This document shows, piece by piece, positions 44,862 to 62,960 of a stretch of 64,000 nucleotides of DNA. The DNA is from an uncultured Trichormus sp. (GTDB taxonomy: Bacteria; Cyanobacteriota; Cyanobacteriia; Cyanobacteriales; Nostocaceae). Where the stretch lies: assembly GCA_936914905.1 (NCBI GenBank), contig CAKZGI010000286.1, positions 1-64,000 on the forward strand. The letters are read 5' to 3'. The notes under the pieces were generated by a model. The model ran no database searches. It was not told the origin of the DNA and saw only the letters and a list, made by a program, of their open reading frames with translations. The stretch's first letter is position 1. Each line of letters opens with the position of its first letter. The translations under genes were made by a program, and so were the position numbers.

Positions 44862-45359
44862 AAGAAAAATGTAAGTTGTTTTGGTTATGTATATATATAT
44901 TTTTTTTTTTTTAAGAAGGGAGTAGATAAACGGATATAAAAATAAGGAAAAAGAAGAGCAAAAAAGATAGATATATTAATCTTTTAATCTATATCTTTTC
45001 CTATTATCAGGGATTGTTTGCCGCGCCGAAACAAGATACAAACCGAGATGCTCTACGGTCTATCATAGCCTATCACTTTGAATGTATCTGGGTGTGTCAC
45101 GCGTAAGCAATCCCAATATCAGTATATCATTAATTGTTGGATAAATTGTTTAATTCAGCAAAAATATCAAAAAAAGTTTGGTCACATTAAAAAAAAAAAA
45201 AGGTCTATATGTTGTCACTATCCTTCGCTATTGGGATATCCTAGTAAGTAGGAATAAAATCCTCACGCGTTGCATATGTCAAATCTAGATATCCATGCGT
45301 AGACTCGTAGATACTAAATAGTCAATTTTTGGATAGTCGGAAAGATAGGAATCACAATC
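44862..45359. other. trnC-petN spacer
   Basis: 498 bases with several homopolymers (poly-T at 44901-44913, poly-A at 45190-45201). No gene is recognised. Confidence 0.5.
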
Positions 45360-45449
45360 ACGGATTCAATTAGTATAGCTTGGGCTGCTTCGACGGCGAC
45401 TTCTACGTTCTCTTTATCACTTGTAGTTTGGGGAAGAAGCGGATTGTAA
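45360..45449 (+). CDS. petN: Cytochrome b6f subunit PetN (ACG start, very heavily edited)
   Basis: A 29-residue single-helix b6f subunit. The genome reads ACG-start then [20 protein letters not shown], and VVWGRSGL at the end. Against the conserved MDIVSIAWAALMVVFTFSLSL, codons 11-15 (Ser-Thr-Ala-Thr-Ser) all need a C-to-U change at the second base to give Leu-Met-Val-Ile-Phe. The start and codon 3 would need one each too. Length, C-terminus and position after trnC make the call firm. Confidence 0.92.
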   Translation, partial: TDSISIAWAASTATSTFSLSLVVWGRSGL

Positions 45450-45750
45450 AAAAAAAGATATATATATATATATAGTGAACTCTTTCTCTTGTAAATCGAT
45501 CTGATTAATAGGCATCGTTGGTTGCGGAGGTACAATACAAGCAAACCCCCTCCCCTGCGGTGCGGGGGGGGGACAGATCTCGACTCGAAAGGGACAAAAG
45601 TACAAACCGATTTTTTGCTACCGGAGCTGTGCTGTTTATTATCGCGATAGCCTGACTGAATACTGGTCTGTTCTTCCCTATCCTGCAATGGACATGATTT
45701 ACTCTCCTTTTCTTTGTCCATTGACATAGGCCACGTTATGGCAACCAACA
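45450..45750. other. petN-psbM spacer
   Basis: 301 bases between convergent petN and psbM. It holds a TA microsatellite at about 45459-45473 and a GC-rich inverted repeat near 45545-45572 (CCCCCTCCCCTGCGG / TGCGGGGGGGG) that could be a 3'-end hairpin. Confidence 0.5.
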
Positions 45751-45855
45751 TCAGTTGTTTTGAGCGGCCGTTTGAATATAGAGAATCAGTAGAAAAGCTG
45801 TTGGAATTAGGATGAAAAGTGCGGTAGCTACGAACGCAAGAATGTTAACTTCCGT
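45751..45855 (-). CDS. psbM: Photosystem II subunit PsbM (ACG start)
   Basis: A 34-residue single-helix subunit at the photosystem II dimer interface. The frame begins ACG-GAA-GTT-AAC, matching MEVNILAF, so an edited start is inferred. Continues [19 protein letters not shown] and ends QTAAQNN. On minus and convergent with petN, as in other plastids. Confidence 0.93.
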   Translation of the reverse strand, partial: TEVNILAFVATALFILIPTAFLLILYIQTAAQNN

Positions 45856-46319
45856 ATTAATAGTTCAAATCGATTGAAGAGTAATATGAGTTGTCCCGTC
45901 GGGAAAAAACTCTTGGACTCTGTTATGAACCATCTATCTGTTTCGTTGCTGATTTAGTCGGGTCGACCGAATCAAGTGTCTCCAATCATTCGGGGGCGAT
46001 AATTCGGGGGCGATAAACAGTTTTGGTGGAACCCAATATTGATTATATAGTATATCACGAAATGATTTTTTGAGAATACCCACTTCTCCTATCTTCCGTA
46101 CAGCGGTAACTAACTTTTCATCAGTAGTAATCAACCAATGAGGGATTGTAATTTGGTGGGGGATTTTTCAAAAAGTAAAGCCATTTTATGAACTATAGAA
46201 AAAAAAAAGATATATATATATCTTTTTTTAGGTTTTTTTTAAGAGTTACTTTTTATGAAAATAGCTGATATGGATTGACTTTTGGTGGGGAACACCCTAT
46301 AATTCTAGAAGGTAATCTG
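45856..46319. other. psbM-trnE spacer
   Basis: 464 bases with a 14-bp tandem duplication (ATTCGGGGGCGATA twice, about 45988-46015) and an A/T hairpin (AAAAAAAGATATATATATATC, then TTTTTTT) at about 46200-46227. No gene is seen. Confidence 0.5.
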
Positions 46320-46392
46320 GCCCCCATCGTCTAGAGGCCTAGGACAACTCTCTTTCACGGAGGCGGCGGGGATTCGAATTCCCCTGGGGGTA
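46320..46392 (+). tRNA. trnE-UUC: tRNA-Glu (UUC)
   Basis: 5' GCCCCCATCGTCTAGAGG, anticodon TTC in the loop TTTCACG, 3' CCCCTGGGGGTA. This plastid tRNA also feeds tetrapyrrole synthesis through glutamyl-tRNA. Plus strand, upstream of trnY. Confidence 0.95.
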
Positions 46393-46576
46393 GCACTCAT
46401 TCGGTAAGAACCTGACAAATATTATTGGAGAGATTTCTATAGAATAACTCCATAGCTTTGGCTCTTGCGTACCTAAAAGGTATGAGTTATTAGATTTAAC
46501 TTGTCAAGACGTTATTATTACCATAGAACTCTAATATTGAAACTAAACTTAAACGTTTTTCTTTTTTTTTTAGCGC

Positions 46577-46658
46577 GGGTCGATGCTCGAGTGGTTAATG
46601 GGGACGGACTGTAAATCCGCTGGCGACGCCTACGCTGGTTCGAATCCAGCTCGACCCA
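46577..46658 (+). tRNA. trnY-GUA: tRNA-Tyr (GUA)
   Basis: Class II cloverleaf: 5' GGGTCGATGCTCGAGTGG, anticodon GTA in CTGTAAA, T-arm CTGGTTCGAATCCAG, 3' CTCGACCCA. Same strand as trnE. Confidence 0.95.
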
Positions 46659-46755
46659 AAGAGGAGATGGATACACTCTTACGTATCTTAGTTGATCTTT
46701 TTTACTGTTGTCATGACGGAATTCTGGTGGAATCAGTTCATTTCAGTAAAACCTT

Positions 46756-46829
46756 CGGGATTGACGGGTCTCGAACCCGCAACTTCCGCCTTGACAGGGC
46801 GGTGCTCTAACCAATTGAACTACAATCCC
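46756..46829 (-). tRNA. trnD-GUC: tRNA-Asp (GUC), inverted relative to trnE/trnY
   Basis: Minus strand: 5' GGGATTGTAGTTCAATTGG, anticodon GTC in CTGTCAA, T-arm GCGGGTTCGAGACCCGT, 3' CAATCCCG. In seed plants trnD, trnY and trnE share one strand. The isolated reversal of trnD is a known fern feature. Confidence 0.95.
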
Positions 46830-47876
46830 AGGAAGTATTTAGAGTTTATATAGTAGATAGTTCAAAGTCAACGACCTTGTTGAATTATCACTCGACAAAA
46901 GTATGTTAAAATACTAGAGTAGATCTCTATAGATAATTTGATTTCAAAGTAAAAGGAGGATCAAACCGAACATATTGGAAAACTACAATCTTAGGTAGTT
47001 ATTTCAAATCATACCAAGGAAGTAAAAAAGGATAATTTTAAAATGATTTCCTTTAGTTCATTAAAAAACCTGCTCAGCTTTAAACCTTTAAAGAGAGGTT
47101 TCTTTTCTTTTTATTCCCACTGGTTATGTTCTTCTTTTTTGTAAAGATAACTACTGCGTAGTTCTATTATTATCAACAGAATATCTCTGTCGGTTGGTGA
47201 CTTCTTATTTATTTTATAACCTATTGCATAACAATCTTCTTATTTATTTAATAACCTATTCCATCACAATGAAGTCGTTTTGACAGTCACTACATGTAAA
47301 GTTCCTCATCTAGTATAAGTAACTATTATAATAATCATTTTTTTTTTATAAAATTATGCTTCCCTAGCAATTGAATCTATTGATATAATAAACTTGTATA
47401 TATATATATATTTTTTTTGCTGTTCGCCACGAGTCGTTGCATTCTTACTTATTAATTATCACAAAAATAAATTAAAAAAAAAATATATTTCTAATTTATA
47501 GAAAATTCTCTTTCTGAAGACACGGTTTCGTAGAATTCGAGTTATACAAAACAAACTCGCACCCTCCCGGGGGGAGGTTTAGGACTTGGGAGAAGAAGAG
47601 TTTCTACGATCCAACAAAAACCTGTTGGTTTGGTGGGTTTTGTTTCCCTCCTATCTTCTATACTATCCCCCAATATTTTTTATCCTTCCCTTATATATAT
47701 ATTTTTTTTTTTAGAAAAACAATTCTTTTTCCTTATTTTAAAACACACAAAAAGGTATCCTGGGTGAGAAAAGAATACCAGCAAATTAAATAAAAATAAA
47801 AAAAGATATATGGAAATGGTGGAGTTTTGTCCGAGAATTAGTCTCGACGTAACAAGTATTAGGAGGAGATAGAGAT
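46830..47876. other. trnD-rpoB spacer (rearrangement junction) with tandem repeat
   Basis: About 1.05 kb, very AT-rich. It contains a 35-bp tandem duplication (47201-47270), a TA microsatellite at about 47397-47410, a GC hairpin (CCTCCCGGGGGGAGG) near 47566-47580 and an inverted repeat ACAAAAACC ... GGGTTTTGT near 47614-47643. No gene is recognised. The rpoB promoter and 5' UTR should be at its right end. Confidence 0.6.
47201..47270. repeat. 35-bp imperfect tandem duplication
   Basis: Copies 47201-47235 and 47236-47270 differ at three positions. The unit begins CTTCTTATTTATTT and contains ATAACCTATT. It lies in the spacer at an edge of the fern inversion. Confidence 0.92.
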
Positions 47877-51089
<3,213 letters not shown>

Positions 51090-51139
51090 TACTCCATAGA
51101 TTTTTAGAAAAAAAAAAACCAATTGAAACTTTTTATCTT

Positions 51140-53890
51140 ACGATTCATCGAACTAATTATCAACAACTTCGTATTGGGCTGGCTTCCCCCGAACAGATTC
51201 GTAGTTGGGCCGAAAGAAGGTTACCTAACGGAGACACCGTTGGCCAAGTTGATTAACCTTATACGTTGCATCATAAGACTCATAAGCCAGAGCGAGATGG
51301 TTTATTCTGTGAAAGGATATTTGGGCCAATAAAAAGTGGAGTTTGTGCCTGCGGAAACTATCGATCTGTTGATAATGAGGAGGAGTCTTCCAATTTTTGT
51401 AAACATTGCGAGGTTGAATTCACTGACTCTCGGGTTCGAAGATATCGAATGGGATATATCCAATTAGCATGCCCGGTAACTCATGTATGGTTCCTAAAGC
51501 GAGTCCCCAGTTACATAGCAAATCTACTTGCTAAGCCTCTCAAGGAATCAGAAAGCCCAGTGTATTGCGATGTGTGACTCGATCGTATATTTCGATCATC
51601 ACAGACTACACCTAATCTGTCATCTCATACGACAATGGGATGCCTCCACTTCCGACATATCTCTCACAATCGAGGAATATTTTGTAACTCGGAATAATAA
51701 CTATTATGTACAGACTGAGGGTTCTCTTCCAAGATTAATCGATTAATCCATCAATAAGGCTTCGTAAAAAGAGTCTCATCACGCAATCTCAATTGGGTGA
51801 TGAAAGGCCGATTCAAATCCTTTTTTTGAGGTTTCTTTTTATTAAAGCTCCTTGAAAAATAGATATGGTTATAGAAATCCAATCATCGCAAAGATTTCTT
51901 AAACGAATTATTGGTAACCATCGAGGTGGAGTGGAAATCCAAAGAAGGGTAATAATCGTATTAGGGACAAGATAAATCTCTCCAATCCATAACGGAACCG
52001 AGTCAAGGAATCTCCTTTTGGGAATGTGGATGGCGCGTGCAACAGGAGGGATTCAAGACTACTCAAGAAAGGCCTGTTGGAGCTCGAGTACCGAATAGCA
52101 ATTTCTGGATCGATAGATCGATTGATGGGGGAATCGGAGTGCTATAGTGTTCCAAGAAACCACCACACCATGGCACAAATTTTTGTGTTTAGATAAAGCT
52201 ATTCGAGCCGGATGAGAGGAAACACTCGTGTCCGATTCCGAGGGGGGGACTTTTTTTTACCTATCCCAATCTTTTTCTTGCTAGGCCTGTGGCTGAGAGA
52301 CCAACCTCATCAAGATTGCGAGGCTTGTTCAATTACGAGGATCGATCCTGGAAGAACGTTCTTCCTACTTACCTCTCCACTCGGAATTTCGAGATCCTTC
52401 AAAGAAATGAAATAGCTACCGGGGGGAGTGCTATCAAAAAAAGGTTAGCTAGTTTAGATATGCGAAGTGTTATGGATCGTGCATATTCGGAGTGGCAAGC
52501 ATCGGCGAGACGAGGTTATGTAGCACGTGAATGGGAAGATCGAACCGTCCAACGGAGAAAGGATCTTTTGGTCAGACGGATGAAACTAGCCAAAGATTTT
52601 CTTCAAACGAACTCGAAGCCAGAATGGATGGTTCTCGATCTATTACCAGTACTTCCGCCTGGGTTAAGACCAATAGTCGAACTATATGAAGGCGAGTCGA
52701 TTACCTCGGATCTTAATGAGCTTTACAGAAAGATAATTCATCGAAATAATACTCTTATAGATTTTCTATCGGGCAGTGAATTTACACCAGAAGGATTGAT
52801 TGTTTGTCAAAAAAGGCTCGTTCAAGAAGCTGTGGATGCCCTTATAGATAATGGTATACGTGGACAACCAATGAGGGATATCAATAATAGGCCTTATAAA
52901 TCTTTTTCCGAGGTAATTGAAGGGAAAGAAGGACGATTCCGTGAGAATTTGCTCGGAAAGCGGGTTGACTATTCAGGTCGTTTAGTTATCGTAGTAGGTC
53001 CGTCTCTCTCGTTACATCAATGCGGATTACCTCGAGAATTGGCAATTGAGCTTTTCCAAGCTTTTGTGATTCGTAACCTGATTGGACGACATCTTGCTCG
53101 TAATCTACGAGCTGCCAGGAGTATGATTAGAAAGCGGGATCCCATTATATGGAAAGTTCTTCGAGAAGTTATGCAAGGTCATCCTGTACTGTCGAATCGA
53201 GCACCCACATCACACAGATTAGGTATACAGGCATTTCAGCCCATTCTGATAGAAGGAAGCGCCATTCGTTTGCATCCATCAGTTCGTGGGGGGTTTAACG
53301 CAGATCTTGACGGAGATCAAATGGCTGTTCATGTGCCATTATCTTTAGAGGCTCAAACTGAAGCTCGTTTTCTGACGTTTTCACATACAAATCTATTATC
53401 TCCTGCTACAGGAGATCCTGCATGTGTGCCAAGTCAAGACATGCTTCTCGGTCTTTATATACTAACGATTGAAAATAAACAAGGTATTTACGGAGATAGA
53501 TACTCTATCTCGATACACGGAAATAACCTTTTTTTCCCAAAAATATCCTACTTTACCAATTATTATGATGTACTTAGGTCCAAAGATTTAAAAAATATTG
53601 ATTTATACAGTTATTTGTGGCTTCGATGGGAGATTGATTCACAGACAATCAGTTCAAAAATACGTGAATTGCCGATTGAATCGCAATATGAAGCCTTAGG
53701 AACTTCTTTGCATTTCTATGATAATCATCAAATAAGAAAATCTAGAGAAGAGTATATCCTTGGTATGTATATACTAACAACAGCTGGTCGCATCTCATTC
53801 AATCAGCAATTAAGAGAAGCTATGCAAGGTATATCAAAAGTTATTTCTTTTACCCATCGTACTTCGTCTGCACCAGATAGAATAAAATAG
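51140..53890 (+). CDS. rpoC1: RNA polymerase beta' subunit (split; ACG start; one in-frame TAA)
   Basis: Beta' subunit of the plastid RNA polymerase. Exon 1 is 51140-51571 (144 codons) and exon 2 is 52271-53890, about 683 residues. Exon 1 starts ACG-ATT-CAT-CGA and has the zinc-binding cysteines CACGNYRSV ... [13 protein letters not shown] at 51254 replaces a residue in [19 protein letters not shown] (Gln after U-to-C). In the catalytic loop the genome encodes [13 protein letters not shown]; the Leu codon CTT (53306-53308) would become Phe of the invariant NADFDGD by C-to-U editing. It lies between rpoB and rpoC2. Confidence 0.95.
51572..52270 (+). other. Group II intron of rpoC1
   Basis: 699 nt, 5' GTGTGACTCG, 3' AAT. 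Domain V is at about 52203-52243 (CGAGCCGGATGAGAGGAAAC, then ACTCGTGTCCG). Confidence 0.92.
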
Positions 53891-54021
53891 AACCATTTTT
53901 CTACTAACGAAGGATGAGAAAGCCTTACCCTTCTTTTTTTTTACTCAATAAATTGTTCGAATCTCAGTCTGTTGGTTGATAATCAAGAGGTAGGAGAAGA
54001 AAAAAAGTTGAGGTTTTTACC

Positions 54022-58212
<4,191 letters not shown>

Positions 58213-58413
58213 TTTAGTTTTTCATTTCATAAAAAATCAGAAAAAGGTTCGATTGAATAAAAGCAAATACCTGTTTGATTTGATAAAAATCATTGATTAA
58301 TAGATTACTTCGTTTATCCAATCAACGAAAAGCTTCGGTGGATTGTAATGATTCATTAGATATAGATAGAATGGAATGAATTCACCGTTTTTTTTTTTTT
58401 ACTTGAGGGGAAG

Positions 58414-59121
58414 ACGCAACAGAGAAATCGGGATATTGATTCAGAAGCAATGATGGGGGCAGGGGTTCATTTTGGTCATCAGACCCAGAAGTGGAATCCT
58501 AGGATGTCACCCTACATATTTACAGAACGGAAGGGTGTTCATATCCTCGATCTGACTCAGACTGCTCGTCTTTCGTCTGAAGCCTGCGATTCATCATTTG
58601 ATGCAGCAGCAGAAGGAAAAGAATTCTTGCTGGTAGGTACAAAATATCAGGTAGCTGATCTGGTAGCATCAGCCGCAACGCGATCTCGCTGTCATTACGT
58701 GAATGAAAAATGGCTTGGTGGTACGTTAACGAATCGGTCCACTACAGAAACCCGTCTTCGTAAGTTCCAATATTTGCGAGATGGAGAAGATACAGGAGGA
58801 TTTGATTGACTACCCAAGAAAGAGGCTGCGATTTTGAAGAGATAATTACTTAGACTCAAAAGGTATCTGGGTGGGATTCAGTATATGTCAAATTTACCTG
58901 ATATTGTGACAATTACTGATCAACATGAATAATCTATTGCCCTCCAGGAATGTATCACTCTAGGTATTCCCACAATTTGTATTGTCGATACGGATTGTGA
59001 TCCAGATCTTACGGATATTCCGATTCCAGGTAATGATGATGCGCGATCTTCCATTCGCTGGCTATTGGATAGATTGACATTAGCTATTCGCGAGGGTCGC
59101 TCAACCCTAAAGGTCCGATAA
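58414..59121 (+). CDS. rps2: Ribosomal protein S2 (ACG start; three in-frame nonsense codons)
   Basis: Small-subunit ribosomal protein S2, 235 residues if read through, the usual size. ACG at 58414 gives (M)[20 protein letters not shown]. Conserved [20 protein letters not shown] and [15 protein letters not shown] follow. TGA 58807 stands at the Arg of F-D-R-L-P-K-K, TAA 58843 at a Gln-compatible site in LKR[12 protein letters not shown], and TAA 58930 just before [16 protein letters not shown]. No frameshift is seen. It lies between rpoC2 and atpI as usual. Confidence 0.93.
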
Positions 59122-59329
59122 CTTTTTTTGAGGGATAATGTGGCTGGTCAATATCCGGTTCAACGTGGAGCAGCGAAAGATTCACGTTATGACTGTAAAT
59201 ATGGCATAATCCCATGAGAGGAACAATCTTTAAGTTATTTTTCTATTACCAAATCTAATTTTTTTTTACACAGATTTTACTATTGAAGCCAATTACGTTT
59301 CTTTTCAAAAATGAAGGGGGGGGTCTAAC

Positions 59330-60076
59330 ACGTATATTGATAACCTTAATTTTGATGAAATTAATGATCTATACCGAGTATCAAGCGTAGAAGTAGGTTA
59401 ACATTCCCACTGGCAAATAGGAGACTTTCAAGTTCATGCACAAGTTCTCGTAACCCCCTGGGTAGTAATCGCCATTTTGTTGGCTTTACCAATTGTGACT
59501 ACCCGTAACCTCGAAACGGTACCAACAGGTGGCCAAAATTTCATTGAATATGTTCTCGAATTCATTAGAGATTTAACCAGAACCCAAATGGGAGAAGAAG
59601 AGTATCTTCCTTGGGTTCCGTTCATCGGAACTATGTTTCTATTTATTTTTGTTTCTAATCGGTCAGGTGCTCTGTTTCCTTGGCGAATAATTCAATTACC
59701 CCACGGGGAACTGGCTGCGCCTACGAACGATATCAATACTACTGTTGCACTAGCCTCGCTCACATCAGTAGCGTATTTTTATGCAGGTTTGCACAAGAGG
59801 GGTCTTAGTTATTCTGGCAAATATATTCAGCCGACTCCGGTATTGTTACCTATCAATATTTCAGAAGATTCTACTAAACCCTTATCACTCAGTTCTCGAC
59901 TGTCTGGAAATATCTCGGCTGACGAGTCAGTAGTAGCTGTTTTGGTTTCTCCAGTACCTTTAATCGTTCCTGTACCTATGATGCCTTTAGGATTATTCAC
60001 AAGCGCTATACAGGCTTTAATTTTTGCTACTCTAGCTGCAGCTTATATAGGGGAATCGATGGAGGGTCATCATTAG
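59330..60076 (+). CDS. atpI: ATP synthase CF0 subunit a (ACG start; one in-frame TAA)
   Basis: Subunit a (IV) of the ATP synthase proton channel, 248 residues with the start at ACG 59330, the exact family length. TAA at 59399 stands at the conserved Gln of EVGQHxxWQIG, implying U-to-C editing. The essential Arg is in [13 protein letters not shown] (usually SFRLFGNILADE, a C-to-U difference). Conserved ending [13 protein letters not shown]. First gene of the atpI-H-F-A operon after rps2. Confidence 0.95.
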
Positions 60077-61084
<1,008 letters not shown>

Positions 61085-61566
61085 TTCGTTTCTACCACGA
61101 AACATTAACATTTGCGATCTTTACTTATGACTCACCCTGCCTAGATATCCGAATTTCCACGGAATTGATACTCAAAGGTTTCTTTTTTCGGAAGGAAGAG
61201 AGGGGATTCCGCCAGGAATCGTTACTTCACCCATTCACTGACTATATCTTATATCTATTTATGTGAGTTTCTTAGGAACTTCCTACGCGACAATAATAGA
61301 TTCTATAATTTTTTGTTTTTATTCATCATATTAAGTAGTTGGATTAGTTGCTCAAATCAAAGTCTAAGGAAATTATTATTTAATTAGACTTTTTTTTGCA
61401 AGTTTTCCCTTTACGACGGATTACCTCACTTCGGGCTAGACTAGATGTTACAACTAATATCTATCTATCTATATCGAGATATAGATAGATAGAAAATTAT
61501 CTATCTATATAGATAGATAGATATTAGTCTATCTATGTATAAAATCTTTCAGGGGGGTAGGGATTT
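61085..61566. other. atpH-atpF spacer with large palindrome
   Basis: 482 bases. The region 61453-61528 has 22-bp outer arms built of (TATC)n/(GATA)n units and a second inner palindrome, allowing alternative stem-loops or a cruciform. No gene is seen. Confidence 0.6.
61453..61528. repeat. Nested palindrome of CTAT/ATAG units
   Basis: Outer arms 61453-61474 and 61507-61528 are exact 22-bp inverted copies. An inner repeat (ATATAGATAGATAG, from 61479) can pair with the left arm instead. It ends about 40 bases before the atpF start. Confidence 0.9.
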
Positions 61567-62889
61567 ACGAGAAGTGCAAGTGAGATCGCCGCTCCCTCAA
61601 GCTGTTGGATCCTCGCTATAAGTTTCGGTCTAAACACGAATATCTTGGACATAAATCTGATTAACCTAATTCTGGTCCTAGGTATTTTATTTTATTACGG
61701 AAAGGGAGTGTGTGCGAGTCGCATGTCCAGATAGGATAACAGGGCTCTTCCAGTTGCACTTCAACAACAAGTAGAGAGAAGTGCAAAACTCCGACGAATT
61801 ACCTGCGAATAAGTATTGTGCAGGAACCAGAGCATTTCGCTGGAATCGCTAGGAACTTTCTCAATTTCAATCGATTCATTCGGAAGTATCATCGATATGG
61901 TTAAAGCGTAATTGCTTGAAGTCTTAGCAAAAACGGGGTTTTCTTTCCCCATCGCCCGAATAACGCCGCGATTGAATATTTATTCGATATATAACACTCA
62001 TTTCGAAAAGATAATGATTCCTAGCTCTCTTGCTTGAAGAGAGCAAGGAAAAAAAAAAGTGAGAGAAAAAGGAAAGAGTAGAAGAAAAAAAAAAAAAGAA
62101 ATGTGTTGGGAATCATCAACTTTTTTCTCTCTCTTAATTTGCTGAATAGACAACCCATGCGGCGGCGGAATAGAGACTATCTGGAAGAAGCGGTTTCGTC
62201 GGTAGTACAAAAGAAACTAGAAATACTACCCAGGAGAGCCCCTAATATTCAACTATCTTTTTCGTTTGTCGTCTACTCGGTCTGAGGCAAAGAAATAGTG
62301 AGAAGAACATGGCAGGTTCGCGTTTAATTCAAAAAATATGGCTGAATATTCTTTTCTTGTCTGAGGAGGGAAAGAGGCGCGATCAAGAAAGCCGAATGGA
62401 TTGAAAGATCCATGTTCGGTTTGGGAAGAGACCATTTTTCTTCGAGAATCGGAGGTATATGATCCACCTTCATTGATCAATCTATTAGAAAATCGTAAAA
62501 GGACAATTTTGAAAACTATTCAGGATGCGGAGGAACGTTATAAGGAGGCTACCGAGAAGCTTCAGAAGGCCCGAACCCGACTACAACAAGCTAAAGTAAA
62601 GGCGGATGAAATTCGCATAAATGGATTAGCACAATTGGACAAGGAACAACGGGATCTCGTTGATGCAGCTGATGACGATCTAAAGACATTAGAAGATAGT
62701 AAAAACTCTACAATTCGTTTTGAGAAACAACGAGCAATTGAACAGGTTCGACAACAAGTTTCTCGACTTGCATCAGAGAGGGCGCTAGAAAGTCCGAATA
62801 GTCGTTCGAATAATGAATTACACCTGCGTCTAATTGATTATAAAATTGGTATGCTCAAGTCCATGGAAGACATAGCCGATCAAAATTGA
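61567..62889 (+). CDS. atpF: ATP synthase CF0 subunit b (split; ACG start)
   Basis: Peripheral-stalk subunit b (I) of ATP synthase. Exon 1 is 61567-61711 (145 nt) and exon 2 is 62474-62889, giving 186 residues. Exon 1 begins at ACG, (M)[20 protein letters not shown], and holds the membrane helix [17 protein letters not shown]. Exon 2 is a long charged coiled-coil ([57 protein letters not shown]). The 145-nt exon 1 length matches the gene in other land plants, supporting the ACG start. Between atpH and atpA. Confidence 0.93.
61712..62473 (+). other. Group II intron of atpF
   Basis: 762 nt, 5' GTGCGAGTCG, 3' CAT. A-rich and T-rich runs are near 62049-62098. No maturase frame is seen. Confidence 0.88.
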
Positions 62890-62960
62890 TACCCTTTTTT
62901 ATGTAACAGGTTTCACTCTTCCCTTTTTTTCCTTGAGTAAGATATTTTGGTGAATATAAG

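Noticed and set aside
45314-45751. 145-codon minus-strand frame opposite petN
   Set aside because: Covers the petN antisense strand and a TA microsatellite; no similarity to known proteins.
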